Assembly: GCA_947088515.1 (NCBI GenBank)
Contig: CAMUHA010000005.1
Location: 1-43,233 of the forward strand
DNA: 43,233 nucleotides
Direction of reading: 5' to 3'
Origin: an uncultured bacterium
GTDB lineage: Bacteria > Bacillota > Clostridia > Lachnospirales > Lachnospiraceae
The notes beneath the pieces were generated by a model, which saw nothing but the letters and a program-made list of their open reading frames with translations, was not told the DNA's origin and searched no databases. The translations under genes and the position numbers were made by a program. Positions 7,829 through 16,205 of the stretch are shown piece by piece; position 1 is the first letter of the stretch, and each line of letters opens with the position of its first letter.

Positions 7829-9457
7829 ATGAGAAGATACATCAAAAAACAGTTATATGAATTACAGGGCACGCTGTCAAAAGCCCTTGCCTCTGTGCAA
7901 ACCTTGCTGCAGCGGAGACGTTATGGGGACGCCTACAGCCTACTTACACAGTTGCAGCAGGCGCTGATTGAGGCGGGGGGCGTGATAGAGAGGGAAGAAA
8001 ATATCCATCCAGAGGACGACAAACAGACGAAGTCCTCAAAGGAAAATGGGGGAGAGTTCCCAAATGACAGGGAAGAGGACATAGAGGCAGGAAAAGGCGG
8101 AAGGGAAGCCGTAAGGATACTGGAAAACATCTGCGAGGTTCTCTACGAAATAGCGAAAGACATGGAGGGAAAGACAGCCCTCCCTTATGTGCGTCAGGCA
8201 AAAAATCAGCTGTCCGCTTATTTTGACTGTCTTCGGGACATTCCCGAAGATAAGCTGAAAGTCGTTTTTTTCCCCTATAAAGCCAGTATGTGGACTTCAT
8301 TTGAAAGCATATGGGAGGCGGCAAAGGGTGATAAGGAATGTGATATAAAGGTAGTGCCGATTCCTTACTGTGACTTTGGGGAAGGGGAGACGGATGCAAA
8401 GTGGAACTATGAAATAGACAAATATCCGCCTTATGTGCCGGTAATCCCCTTTGACAGGTACAGCCTGCAGAAGGAGAGGCCGGATATTGCGTTTATACAT
8501 AACCCATATGATGACACCAATACGTTAACAAGCGTGCATCCGGAGTATTATTCAGAAAACATTAAAAAGCACGCCGCCCTTTTGGTGTATAGTCCTTACT
8601 TTATAATGGGTGGATTTAAAAGGGGGAAGACGGACGGACTTATCGTAACCAAAGGAGGGATAAACGCAGACCGGATACTGGTGCAGTCGGAATTTGTGAA
8701 GGGGATATATGAATCCTATGGATATGAGCCTGAAAAGCTATTGGCATACGGCTCCCCCAAGGCGGATGCAGTGGTAAAGAGTGGACAGAGCCGCCAGATG
8801 CCGGAAAAATGGCGTGGGAAGCTGGAAGGGAAAAAGAAAATCATCCTGCTGAACACCCACTGGTCCTATTTTATCAGGGGAAAAGCCTGGGAGAAGCAGG
8901 GAGGGGGAAAGAAAGATTTTGCCGTGCGCTACCACAGGGAGTTAATAGAGGCGCTGGATGGAAGGAAAGGGGAAGTGGGACTGATCTGGAGGCCCCACCC
9001 GCTTATGTATAAGGCCATGGAGAGACGGATGCCGGAGGATATGGAGTATGTGAGGGAACTGACAAGACATATACAGGAGTCAGATTACGGCGTAATAGAT
9101 GAAGAGGGAGACTACTTAAAGGCCTTTGGCTGCAGCGATGCGCTAATCACGACTTACAGCTCCCTGATAAATGAATATCTGATAACAGGGAAACCGGTTA
9201 TGATATTCCAGACAAAGCCAACAGATGAGGGAGGGGAGCGCTCACCGGTGGATTACCGTAAGTGTTATTTCAGATTTTCCAAACAGGGAAACATGGTTTT
9301 TGAAAAGTTCCTGGATTTGGTGCTTGCAGGGGAAGACCCCCAATATGGAGAGCGCATGGAAACGTTGAAAAATAAATCATTCAGTAATCTGGAGGGGACG
9401 GCAGGGGCACAGATATATGACTGCCTGCGCCAGATATTTAAAGAGGGGGACACATGA
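7829..9457 (+). CDS. CDP-glycerol glycerophosphotransferase-like protein (TagB/TagF family fold)
   Basis: A 542-residue protein. Residues 1-145 are helical and charged. From about 147 the sequence KVVFFPYKASMWTSFESIW begins a GT-B-like transferase of the CDP-glycerol transferase family: ILVQSEFVKGIYESYGY, a central LLNTHWSYF, WRPHPLM (typical RPHP motif), and a late TTYSSLINEYLITGKPVM. Members transfer glycerol-phosphate or a similar CDP-activated alcohol phosphate to a membrane or glycan acceptor. A protein of this family takes part in the C. difficile type A flagellin modification together with a nucleotidyltransferase fusion like the one at 10546. GGGAG precedes the start. Its stop overlaps the next gene by ATGA, so they are coupled. 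Confidence 0.85.
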   Translation: MRRYIKKQLYELQGTLSKALASVQTLLQRRRYGDAYSLLTQLQQALIEAGGVIEREENIHPEDDKQTKSSKENGGEFPNDREEDIEAGKGGREAVRILENICEVLYEIAKDMEGKTALPYVRQAKNQLSAYFDCLRDIPEDKLKVVFFPYKASMWTSFESIWEAAKGDKECDIKVVPIPYCDFGEGETDAKWNYEIDKYPPYVPVIPFDRYSLQKERPDIAFIHNPYDDTNTLTSVHPEYYSENIKKHAALLVYSPYFIMGGFKRGKTDGLIVTKGGINADRILVQSEFVKGIYESYGYEPEKLLAYGSPKADAVVKSGQSRQMPEKWRGKLEGKKKIILLNTHWSYFIRGKAWEKQGGGKKDFAVRYHRELIEALDGRKGEVGLIWRPHPLMYKAMERRMPEDMEYVRELTRHIQESDYGVIDEEGDYLKAFGCSDALITTYSSLINEYLITGKPVMIFQTKPTDEGGERSPVDYRKCYFRFSKQGNMVFEKFLDLVLAGEDPQYGERMETLKNKSFSNLEGTAGAQIYDCLRQIFKEGDT

Positions 9458-10242
9458 ATAAAATTGAAAATATGGAAACCAGGAACCTGATTTTAGCATA
9501 TTTGAAAAGCCATCTGGAAGAGTGTATTTATCTGACAATAGATTTGGAAAAGTATGGATATCAGTGTCCGGAGGTGGAATTCTGGTATACGGAAAAAGAG
9601 GGCAGGCCAAACACCGTTTTAATGAAATACTATGACAGCTTCCAGGTCTTTTCCGCAGATGATAAATGGGAAGCAGAGGAAAGCGCAGCGTTTATGGAGA
9701 GGTATCATGTTCAGACCATATGCGGAAAAGAAAGCATGATAAAAAAACTGGAAGAGCGCATGACGGAATATAGCGCACAGTATGGGATTATTGTAAAGGA
9801 AGACACTTACAAGGAGTTTAAACAGTTTGAGCTTGTAAGGGAAGCGGAAGCGGAGGATGCAGGGGAGATTGCGAACCTGATGCTTACAGATGAGGATTTT
9901 AAAATGAATTACTCACTGGAAGAATTGACAAAGCAGCTGCGGGACAGAATGAATGACAAGATGGGAAGAAGCTACATTATAAAGGAAGATGGGAAAATAG
10001 TTGCGCATACGGCGATTTATGCAGAGTGCGGACCTGCTGCGGTGGAAAGCGGCCTGATTGTGCATGAGGATTATAAGAAGAAGCTGTATGGGATGATTAT
10101 TCACGAGTTTATAAAAAAGAAACTGCTAAGTGAAGGAAAAACGTTGTATGGATTCCGCATAGTGGACAATATGCAGCGGTATGCAAAGGCGCTTGGGCTA
10201 AATGTATGCGGGTATTATGGAAAGCTGACAAGGAAAGCATAG
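9454..10242 (+). CDS. GNAT-family N-acetyltransferase
   Basis: A 262-residue protein. The first 120 residues are a poorly conserved N-terminal domain; from about 125 (FELVREAEAEDAGEIANLM) comes a GNAT fold with SYIIKEDGKIVAHTAIYAE, GLIVHEDYKKKLYGMIIHEF at the acetyl-CoA site, and a C-terminal TLYGFRIVDNMQRYAKALGL. It starts within the stop of the previous gene (ATGA overlap), so translation is coupled. In this setting it may acylate an amino group on a sugar or amino-acid decoration, or on the carrier-bound aminoacyl group. Substrate is not predictable. Confidence 0.8.
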   Translation: MNKIENMETRNLILAYLKSHLEECIYLTIDLEKYGYQCPEVEFWYTEKEGRPNTVLMKYYDSFQVFSADDKWEAEESAAFMERYHVQTICGKESMIKKLEERMTEYSAQYGIIVKEDTYKEFKQFELVREAEAEDAGEIANLMLTDEDFKMNYSLEELTKQLRDRMNDKMGRSYIIKEDGKIVAHTAIYAECGPAAVESGLIVHEDYKKKLYGMIIHEFIKKKLLSEGKTLYGFRIVDNMQRYAKALGLNVCGYYGKLTRKA

Positions 10243-10300
10243 TATGCCGCTGTAAGCGCAATATGACAGATTATGCCTGTGGCATGGGGAGGATATAAAT

Positions 10301-10528
10301 ATGAGAGACAAAATATTAAGTATTTTAAAAGCAATACAGCCGGAAGGAGACTTTGAAGAAAGCGATGATTTTTTTGAGGATGAACTGATAGATTCCATGG
10401 GCATAATGGCAGTCATTACCATGATGGAGCAGTCCTTTTCAATTTCCATTTCGCCAGAGGATATAGTAGCCGGGAATTTCCAAAATATTACTTGTATTGA
10501 AAAAATGTTAGAGAGCTATTTAGTATAA
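10301..10528 (+). CDS. Acyl/peptidyl carrier protein (DltC-like)
   Basis: A 75-residue four-helix carrier protein. S32 in DELIDSMG is the expected phosphopantetheine attachment site; the DSM motif is typical of DltC-type and acyl carrier proteins. A GGGGAGG ribosome site precedes the ATG. With the adenylating enzyme at 12389 it makes a minimal amino-acid or carboxylic-acid activation and carrier pair. The gene ends 17 bases before the next start, consistent with one operon. Confidence 0.88.
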   Translation: MRDKILSILKAIQPEGDFEESDDFFEDELIDSMGIMAVITMMEQSFSISISPEDIVAGNFQNITCIEKMLESYLV

Positions 10529-10545
10529 GCACAAAGGAGAGAAAA

Positions 10546-12366
10546 ATGCAGGCCATAATATTAGCAGCAGGCATGGGGAGAAGAATGGGAAAATACACAG
10601 AAAACCATACGAAGTGTATGATGACTGTGGGAAAAAGAACCTTGCTGGAAAGAACAATAGAAGCGTTGCAGCTGGCAGGAATCGACAGACTGATTATGGT
10701 CATTGGATATGAGGCGGAAAGCCTGCGCAGTTACATTGAAGAAAAGAAATTCGGGATGGAAATAAAATATGTATACAATTACGATTATGCTTCCACCAAT
10801 AACATTTATTCACTGTTTCTGGCCAGAGATTATATGAGGAAGGATGACACCATACTGATTGAGTCGGATTTAATTTTTGACGCTGGAATCATTAAAAGTG
10901 TGGTGCAGGCGCCGCAGCCAAATCTTGCAGTTGTGGCAAAATATGAACAGTGGATGGACGGAACCATGGTTGTCCTAAACGCCAAAAAAGAGATTATGGA
11001 TTTTATTGATAAAACAAGGTTCCGTTATGAAGACGTCAATACCTATTATAAAACAGTGAATATATATAAGTTCAGCAAAGAGTTTTCGGATAATCAGTAT
11101 ATTCCTTTTCTGGAAGCCTATCTGAAGGCATATGGAATGAATCAGTATTATGAACAGGTCCTGAAAATATTTTCCCACATAAGAAATTCAGAATTAAGCG
11201 CTTATGTGGTTGAAAATGAAAACTGGTATGAAATTGACGACGCCCAGGATTTGGATATTGCCAATACCATATTTGCCCAGGATGAAGACATTCTGAAAAA
11301 ATATGAACTGCATTACGGGGGATACTGGAGGTTTCCCAAGCTTAAGGATTTCTGCTATTTGGTCAATCCTTACTACCCGCCTGCCAAAATGGTGTCCCAG
11401 CTGAAATACTTTTTTGAGGAATTATTGACGCAGTACCCATCAGGAATGAATATTCAGAAGCTAAACGCATCCAGTATGTTTGGAATAGATGAAGAGTATC
11501 TGCTGGTTGGCAATGGGGCGGCAGAGCTTATAAACGTGCTGGGGAAAATTGTGAAGGGAAGGCTCTCTGTCTGTATACCGGCATTTAATGAATACATCCG
11601 ATGCTTTCAAAATTGTGAACTACATACCATAGACAGTTCCCAAAACGGCTACCAGTATCGTGTGGAACAGCTGCTGGAGGAAGTGGAGCATACAGATAAT
11701 CTGCTGATTATAAACCCGGATAATCCCAGCGGGGCATTTCTTTCATATGACGAAATGATGAAAGTGATTGAAAAGTGTCATCAGAAAAAGGTGTTGTTTA
11801 TTGTGGATGAGTCATTTATAGACTTTGCAGAAAAAAATCTCAGGTATACGCTGGTCAACGATGAACTGCTGGAGAAATATAAAGAGCTGGTGGTAATTAA
11901 AAGCATCAGTAAGTCATACGGAGTGCCGGGCCTGCGTCTGGGAATTATGGCAACCGCCAACCAGACGATACATAAACAGATGAAAACCAATATGGCCATT
12001 TGGAACATCAATTCGTTTGCAGAATATTATCTGCAGATTCAAAGACTTTATAAAAAAAGTTATATACTGGCCTGTGACAAGATCGCGGCGCAGAGAAAAA
12101 AGATGATGCAGAGCATTGCCTGCCTAAAAGGAATAGAGGTTTATCCTTCCCAGGCAAACTACATCATGTGCAGGCTGACTGAAGAGTCGCCTGTAGATTC
12201 CGCACAGCTGTCCCTGACGCTGGTAAAAAAATACAATCTTTTAATCAAGAATCTTTCTGCCAAAAAAGGATTTGGAGGGAAATCGTTCTTACGTTTTGCA
12301 GTGCGCAGTGAGGAGGATAACCGGAGGTTGATAGAGGCGTTAAAGGAAGTGCTTGGGGAAAAATAA
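10546..12366 (+). CDS. Fused nucleotidyltransferase and PLP-dependent aminotransferase/decarboxylase-like enzyme
   Basis: A 606-residue two-domain enzyme. Residues 1-235 are a LicC-like cytidylyltransferase: AAGMGRRMGKYTENHTKCM is the nucleotide-binding start and ILIESDLIFD has the metal-binding acid. Residues about 255-606 are a fold-type I PLP domain of the HisC/CobD group: GNGAAELIN, NPDNPSGAFL, VDESFIDF and SISKSYGVPGLRLG with K456 as the predicted Schiff-base lysine. CobD acts on threonine phosphate, so a phospho-amino-acid or aminoalcohol phosphate that is then CDP-activated is an attractive product. A similar fusion is part of C. difficile type A flagellin modification. Substrate is inferred, not shown. 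Confidence 0.88.
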   Translation: MQAIILAAGMGRRMGKYTENHTKCMMTVGKRTLLERTIEALQLAGIDRLIMVIGYEAESLRSYIEEKKFGMEIKYVYNYDYASTNNIYSLFLARDYMRKDDTILIESDLIFDAGIIKSVVQAPQPNLAVVAKYEQWMDGTMVVLNAKKEIMDFIDKTRFRYEDVNTYYKTVNIYKFSKEFSDNQYIPFLEAYLKAYGMNQYYEQVLKIFSHIRNSELSAYVVENENWYEIDDAQDLDIANTIFAQDEDILKKYELHYGGYWRFPKLKDFCYLVNPYYPPAKMVSQLKYFFEELLTQYPSGMNIQKLNASSMFGIDEEYLLVGNGAAELINVLGKIVKGRLSVCIPAFNEYIRCFQNCELHTIDSSQNGYQYRVEQLLEEVEHTDNLLIINPDNPSGAFLSYDEMMKVIEKCHQKKVLFIVDESFIDFAEKNLRYTLVNDELLEKYKELVVIKSISKSYGVPGLRLGIMATANQTIHKQMKTNMAIWNINSFAEYYLQIQRLYKKSYILACDKIAAQRKKMMQSIACLKGIEVYPSQANYIMCRLTEESPVDSAQLSLTLVKKYNLLIKNLSAKKGFGGKSFLRFAVRSEEDNRRLIEALKEVLGEK

Positions 12367-12388
12367 AAAATAAGGATGGAAGCAATGT

Positions 12389-13900
12389 ATGCAGAAAAAT
12401 GTACTGGAATATCTGGACCGGACAGCGCAGCTGTATCCGGATAAAATGGCATTTGATGATGATAAGAAAAGGATTACATTTAAAGAACTAAAGCAGGAGG
12501 CGGATGCCATTGGAAGCTATCTGCTGACGCTAAAGCAAAGCAGGAAGCCGGTTGCAGTATACCTGCCCAAGGGATGCGACTGCATCAGCGCGTTTATGGG
12601 GATTGTAAGCAGCGGAAATTTTTATTGCCCTATTGACGCGGCCATGCCTGTTGAAAGGATAAATGTTATTTTAAATGTGCTGAATCCTGTGGCTGTTATA
12701 ACAAACAAAAAGTTATTAAAGAAAACGGAGAAGTTTGCTTATTCCGGTTCTTATATACTGTTTGAAGAGGCAAAAGAGAGTGAAATAATGACAGAGGAGC
12801 TTTGGGCGGTCAGATGGGAGCAGATAGACACAGACCCTTTGTATGTGCTGTTTACCAGCGGCTCTACAGGAGTGCCCAAAGGCGTGCTGATATCCCACCG
12901 GTCTGTAATAGATTATATTGACTGGGTGACAGAAACATTTGATGTGACACAGAAGGATACTTTCGGCAATCAGGCGCCATTTTATTTTGATAACTCTGTG
13001 CTGGACATATACTGTGCCCTGAAAAACGGGAGCAGTGTTTATATTATACCCAAAGTAAAGTTCGCCTTTCCTGTTGACCTGCTTCAATATATTGAAGAGA
13101 AAGAAATCAACTTTATTTTCTGGGTTCCTTCTATGCTTTGTATGATAGTGAATTTGAATGCTTTTGATGTTATGAAGCCGCAGTGCCTGAAGAAGGTGCT
13201 GTTTGCCGGGGAGGTTATGCCTAATAAGCACTTAAATGTCTGGAGAGGGGCGCTTCCTGATGCCTTATATGCAAATTTATATGGGCCCACTGAAATTACA
13301 GTAGATTGTACATATTATATTGTAGACAGAAAATTTAGTGATGATGAGCCATTGCCTATAGGTAAGATATGTAAAAATTCCAGAGTGATTGTACTAAATG
13401 AATCAGATAAAGCCGTTGGAATAGGAGAAGAAGGGGAGCTGTGTGTGGCAGGCGCCGGGCTGGCTTTAGGATATTATAACAATTCAGAAAAAACAAAAAT
13501 TGCTTTTGTCCAAAATCCACTTAACAATTTATATCCGGAAGTAATTTATCGTACAGGTGATATTGTAAAATACAATGAATATGATGAACTTATATATATT
13601 TCCAGAAAAGATTTTCAAATTAAGCATATGGGGTATCGTATTGAACTGGGGGAAATTGAAACGTTATTAATGGGGGCGGATGGAATAGAAAATTGTGTCT
13701 GCATATATAACGAAGAAGAATCAAAAATTATTGCCTGTTATACTGGAAAACTGACAGAGCAGAATTTATTAAAGAAAAAAATGATGGAGAAGCTCCCAAG
13801 CTATATGATACCTGATGAATTTATTTTATATGATAAATTTCCCTATAATGCAAATGGAAAGGTTGACAGACTCGCATTAAAAAATACCCTGAAAAATTAA
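12389..13900 (+). CDS. AMP-forming amino acid/acid adenylating enzyme (DltA-like)
   Basis: A 503-residue ANL-superfamily adenylation domain without a built-in carrier. Core motifs are all present: FTSGSTGVPKGV (from F155, the ATP loop), YGPTEITVDC, GELCVAGAGLALGYYN, YRTGDIV, and NGKVDRLALK with the C-terminal catalytic lysine. The size and stand-alone form match DltA, which loads D-alanine on DltC. The partner carrier is encoded at 10301. The pair probably activates an amino acid for attachment to a glycan. No DltB or DltD is present, so this is not the usual teichoic-acid D-alanylation operon. Confidence 0.88.
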   Translation: MQKNVLEYLDRTAQLYPDKMAFDDDKKRITFKELKQEADAIGSYLLTLKQSRKPVAVYLPKGCDCISAFMGIVSSGNFYCPIDAAMPVERINVILNVLNPVAVITNKKLLKKTEKFAYSGSYILFEEAKESEIMTEELWAVRWEQIDTDPLYVLFTSGSTGVPKGVLISHRSVIDYIDWVTETFDVTQKDTFGNQAPFYFDNSVLDIYCALKNGSSVYIIPKVKFAFPVDLLQYIEEKEINFIFWVPSMLCMIVNLNAFDVMKPQCLKKVLFAGEVMPNKHLNVWRGALPDALYANLYGPTEITVDCTYYIVDRKFSDDEPLPIGKICKNSRVIVLNESDKAVGIGEEGELCVAGAGLALGYYNNSEKTKIAFVQNPLNNLYPEVIYRTGDIVKYNEYDELIYISRKDFQIKHMGYRIELGEIETLLMGADGIENCVCIYNEEESKIIACYTGKLTEQNLLKKKMMEKLPSYMIPDEFILYDKFPYNANGKVDRLALKNTLKN

Positions 13901-13919
13901 GACAGGAGGAAAATGTGAA

Positions 13920-15539
13920 ATGGGAAAATTTGGTCAGGGACTTTCTGATGAAATAGAAATATTAAGATATGTTGACAACATCTGTAAAGAAAAAAAGTTA
14001 TCTTATTCATTATTATTTGATTCAATGCTGGCAGCTAGTGAAGGTACAGATATTCCAGAATGGCTTAATATAATTAGAATAGGACTTTTATATGATGATT
14101 ACAAGATACTGGTTGAAGAATTAGAAGTAAATAGAGGAATTTTTTATCCTGTAACATACAAAAATGAACCTTCTTTTAGAAGCTTTTTTTGTCGCACATA
14201 TAAAAAAAGTAAAGTTGTATTACCTGCTGACAGGGAAAAGGACAGAAGATTTTATGATAATTTTATAGAGATATATCCAATTTATGAGGTGGCAGACAAT
14301 GAAAAAGATTATGAAGAAGTTGTCCGAAAATATAACTTTTATAGAAAATGTATTAATTCACGGGCTTTGTTGCCATGTATAAAGTTTAGACTTAAGAGAA
14401 TTCCGTGGTATATAAAACATCAATACTATTATGGACATAGAAGTGAAGGGATTGTAGAAGAAGCAAATGAATATCTGATTGGTAAACATAAGGCAGGGGC
14501 AAAATATATATTTATTCCAGGAGGAAAAAAACTGTCAAAGGAAATTCGTAATGCGGAATTATACAAGGAAACAAAGAAATGTCTTTTTGCGGGATATGAA
14601 ATTTCATGTATAAAAAAAGCAGAGGAATGGTGCAGGCAATATTGGGATGAGAAAAGAATGACTAAACTAAAGGAGCGGCCTCGGAACGTTGTTCTGCAAA
14701 ACGGTATGGAAACCTTAAGAAGGGTTCAATTGACAGTGCTTGATATTTTAGTTGAATTTGACCGTATATGTACAAAACATGATATAAAATACATTATAGC
14801 AGCTGGTACATTATTGGGAGCTGTACGACATAAAGGATTTGTTCCATGGGACGATGATGTTGATGTCTTTATGTTATATGAAGAGTGGAAGAAATTTGAA
14901 GAAATATATAAGAAAGAAATGGATTTAAGTAAGTTTTTTGTAAGAACACAGGAAACAGACAGAGACGATAATTTGTGCTTTTTCCAGATTAAGAGAAATG
15001 GAACAGTGTTTTGTAAAGAGGGGCGTATGGAATATAATTCTCATCCAGGAGTGTTTATGGATATTCTGCCTTATTTTAACAGTTCAAACAATTATCTGGC
15101 ACACAGAGTTCAAGAGAAAATATGTAAATGGTTAAAAACTGTTACTTGGGCACATATGGGAGCACAAAGTGAAAAAAGATTTTGGAAAAGAAAATATTAT
15201 GAATTTCTCCAAAAACATATTTCTAATAAAAAAAGCTCAGAACTTTTCTTTAAAGTGGCGAACAGATATAGACAAAGTGAGTATCTTTGTTATCCATATG
15301 TGGTACGTAATCCGTTCAAAAAAGGTGCGAATCAAAGAAAGTATTTCACGCAGCTGACAAGACTGGAGTTTGAAGGACACACATTTTATGCGCCTAAAGA
15401 GTATGAAGAATTTTTGGAATATACATATTCAAAGGATTATATGCGATATCCAGCAGTTGAAAAACAATTTAACCATCATTTCCCGGCGCATATTGACCTT
15501 GGTGAAATTCATGCAGAAGTAAGCAACGGAAAGGATTAA
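13920..15539 (+). CDS. Tandem LicD-family phosphotransferase with a degenerate N-terminal copy
   Basis: A 539-residue protein. Residues about 265-535 are a LicD domain: LDILVEFDRICTKHDIKY, AGTLLGAVRHKGFVPWDDDV with the acidic metal site, and later MDILPYF. Residues about 10-240 align with it by eye: EIEILRYVDNICKEKKLSY, LLFDSMLAASEGTDIPEW, then an IEIYPIY segment. In this copy the DDDVD acids are replaced by hydrophobic and basic residues (LNIIRIG), so it is probably non-catalytic. LicD proteins transfer phosphocholine or similar groups from CDP-activated donors to surface glycans. This fits the cytidylyltransferase at 10546. The sequence is clearly more AT-rich than the genes before it. Confidence 0.87.
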   Translation: MGKFGQGLSDEIEILRYVDNICKEKKLSYSLLFDSMLAASEGTDIPEWLNIIRIGLLYDDYKILVEELEVNRGIFYPVTYKNEPSFRSFFCRTYKKSKVVLPADREKDRRFYDNFIEIYPIYEVADNEKDYEEVVRKYNFYRKCINSRALLPCIKFRLKRIPWYIKHQYYYGHRSEGIVEEANEYLIGKHKAGAKYIFIPGGKKLSKEIRNAELYKETKKCLFAGYEISCIKKAEEWCRQYWDEKRMTKLKERPRNVVLQNGMETLRRVQLTVLDILVEFDRICTKHDIKYIIAAGTLLGAVRHKGFVPWDDDVDVFMLYEEWKKFEEIYKKEMDLSKFFVRTQETDRDDNLCFFQIKRNGTVFCKEGRMEYNSHPGVFMDILPYFNSSNNYLAHRVQEKICKWLKTVTWAHMGAQSEKRFWKRKYYEFLQKHISNKKSSELFFKVANRYRQSEYLCYPYVVRNPFKKGANQRKYFTQLTRLEFEGHTFYAPKEYEEFLEYTYSKDYMRYPAVEKQFNHHFPAHIDLGEIHAEVSNGKD

Positions 15540-15546
15540 AAGTTTT

Positions 15547-16205
15547 ATGCAGTATAAAATAAGAGATATAATACGGGAATACAAATGTATGGATGGAAAA
15601 GACATTTTTCGCTGTATAGGTGTAAGGAACGACCAATTAAGGATTATGGCATATTTATATCCAATTACATGTAAAGCGGCTGATGATTTTCCTTTTCTGA
15701 TTGATTTGCTTTCAAAATGGCGTAAGGAAAATCCCGAAGTCTCCAATAATAGTTTTGAAGTCTCAAATGAACGGACAGCTAAATGGCTGAATGAAATTGT
15801 TATTTCCGATGAGCAGAAGATATTTTTTTTGATTGTTGACAGTCGGGGAGAACCAGTCGGACATATTGGACTATGCAAAATCAATGAAGCGCCGATATTT
15901 ATGCTGTATTAAAAGGAAATAAAAATTCAGAAAAAGGGATTATGACCTTTTGTCTGCGCAGATTACTGGAATGGGCAAGAGCAGAATTAGGCATAAACCG
16001 TTTTTATCTTGGTACAAAAAGTGATAATTTCAGAGCTATACGATTTTATGAGAGGATAGGTTTTGTAGTAACACAGACAGTTCCTCTTGAAAGAGTGCAA
16101 CTGAAAGATGAGATTAAATGGGTGAGAACCGATAAAAATAATGCAGAAAAGTATGATGTTCGAATGGAATACAAAGGTGAAATCCAGGGAGATTTTGTAA
16201 AATGA
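15547..16205 (+). pseudogene. GNAT acetyltransferase gene interrupted by a one-base frameshift
   Basis: The first frame (15547-15912) gives a GNAT N-terminal half ending GHIGLCKINE and then a non-matching tail. The expected continuation, SADIYAVLKGNKN then IMTFCLRRLLEWARAELG and SDNFRAIRFYERIGF, is in the next frame and runs to 16205. The join is at about 15886-15889, where AATGAAGCG would read through if one more A were present (AATGAAAGCG). Joined, the product would be a normal-length GNAT of about 219 residues. Either the gene is inactivated or this is a base-calling error in a short A run. Confidence 0.75.
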
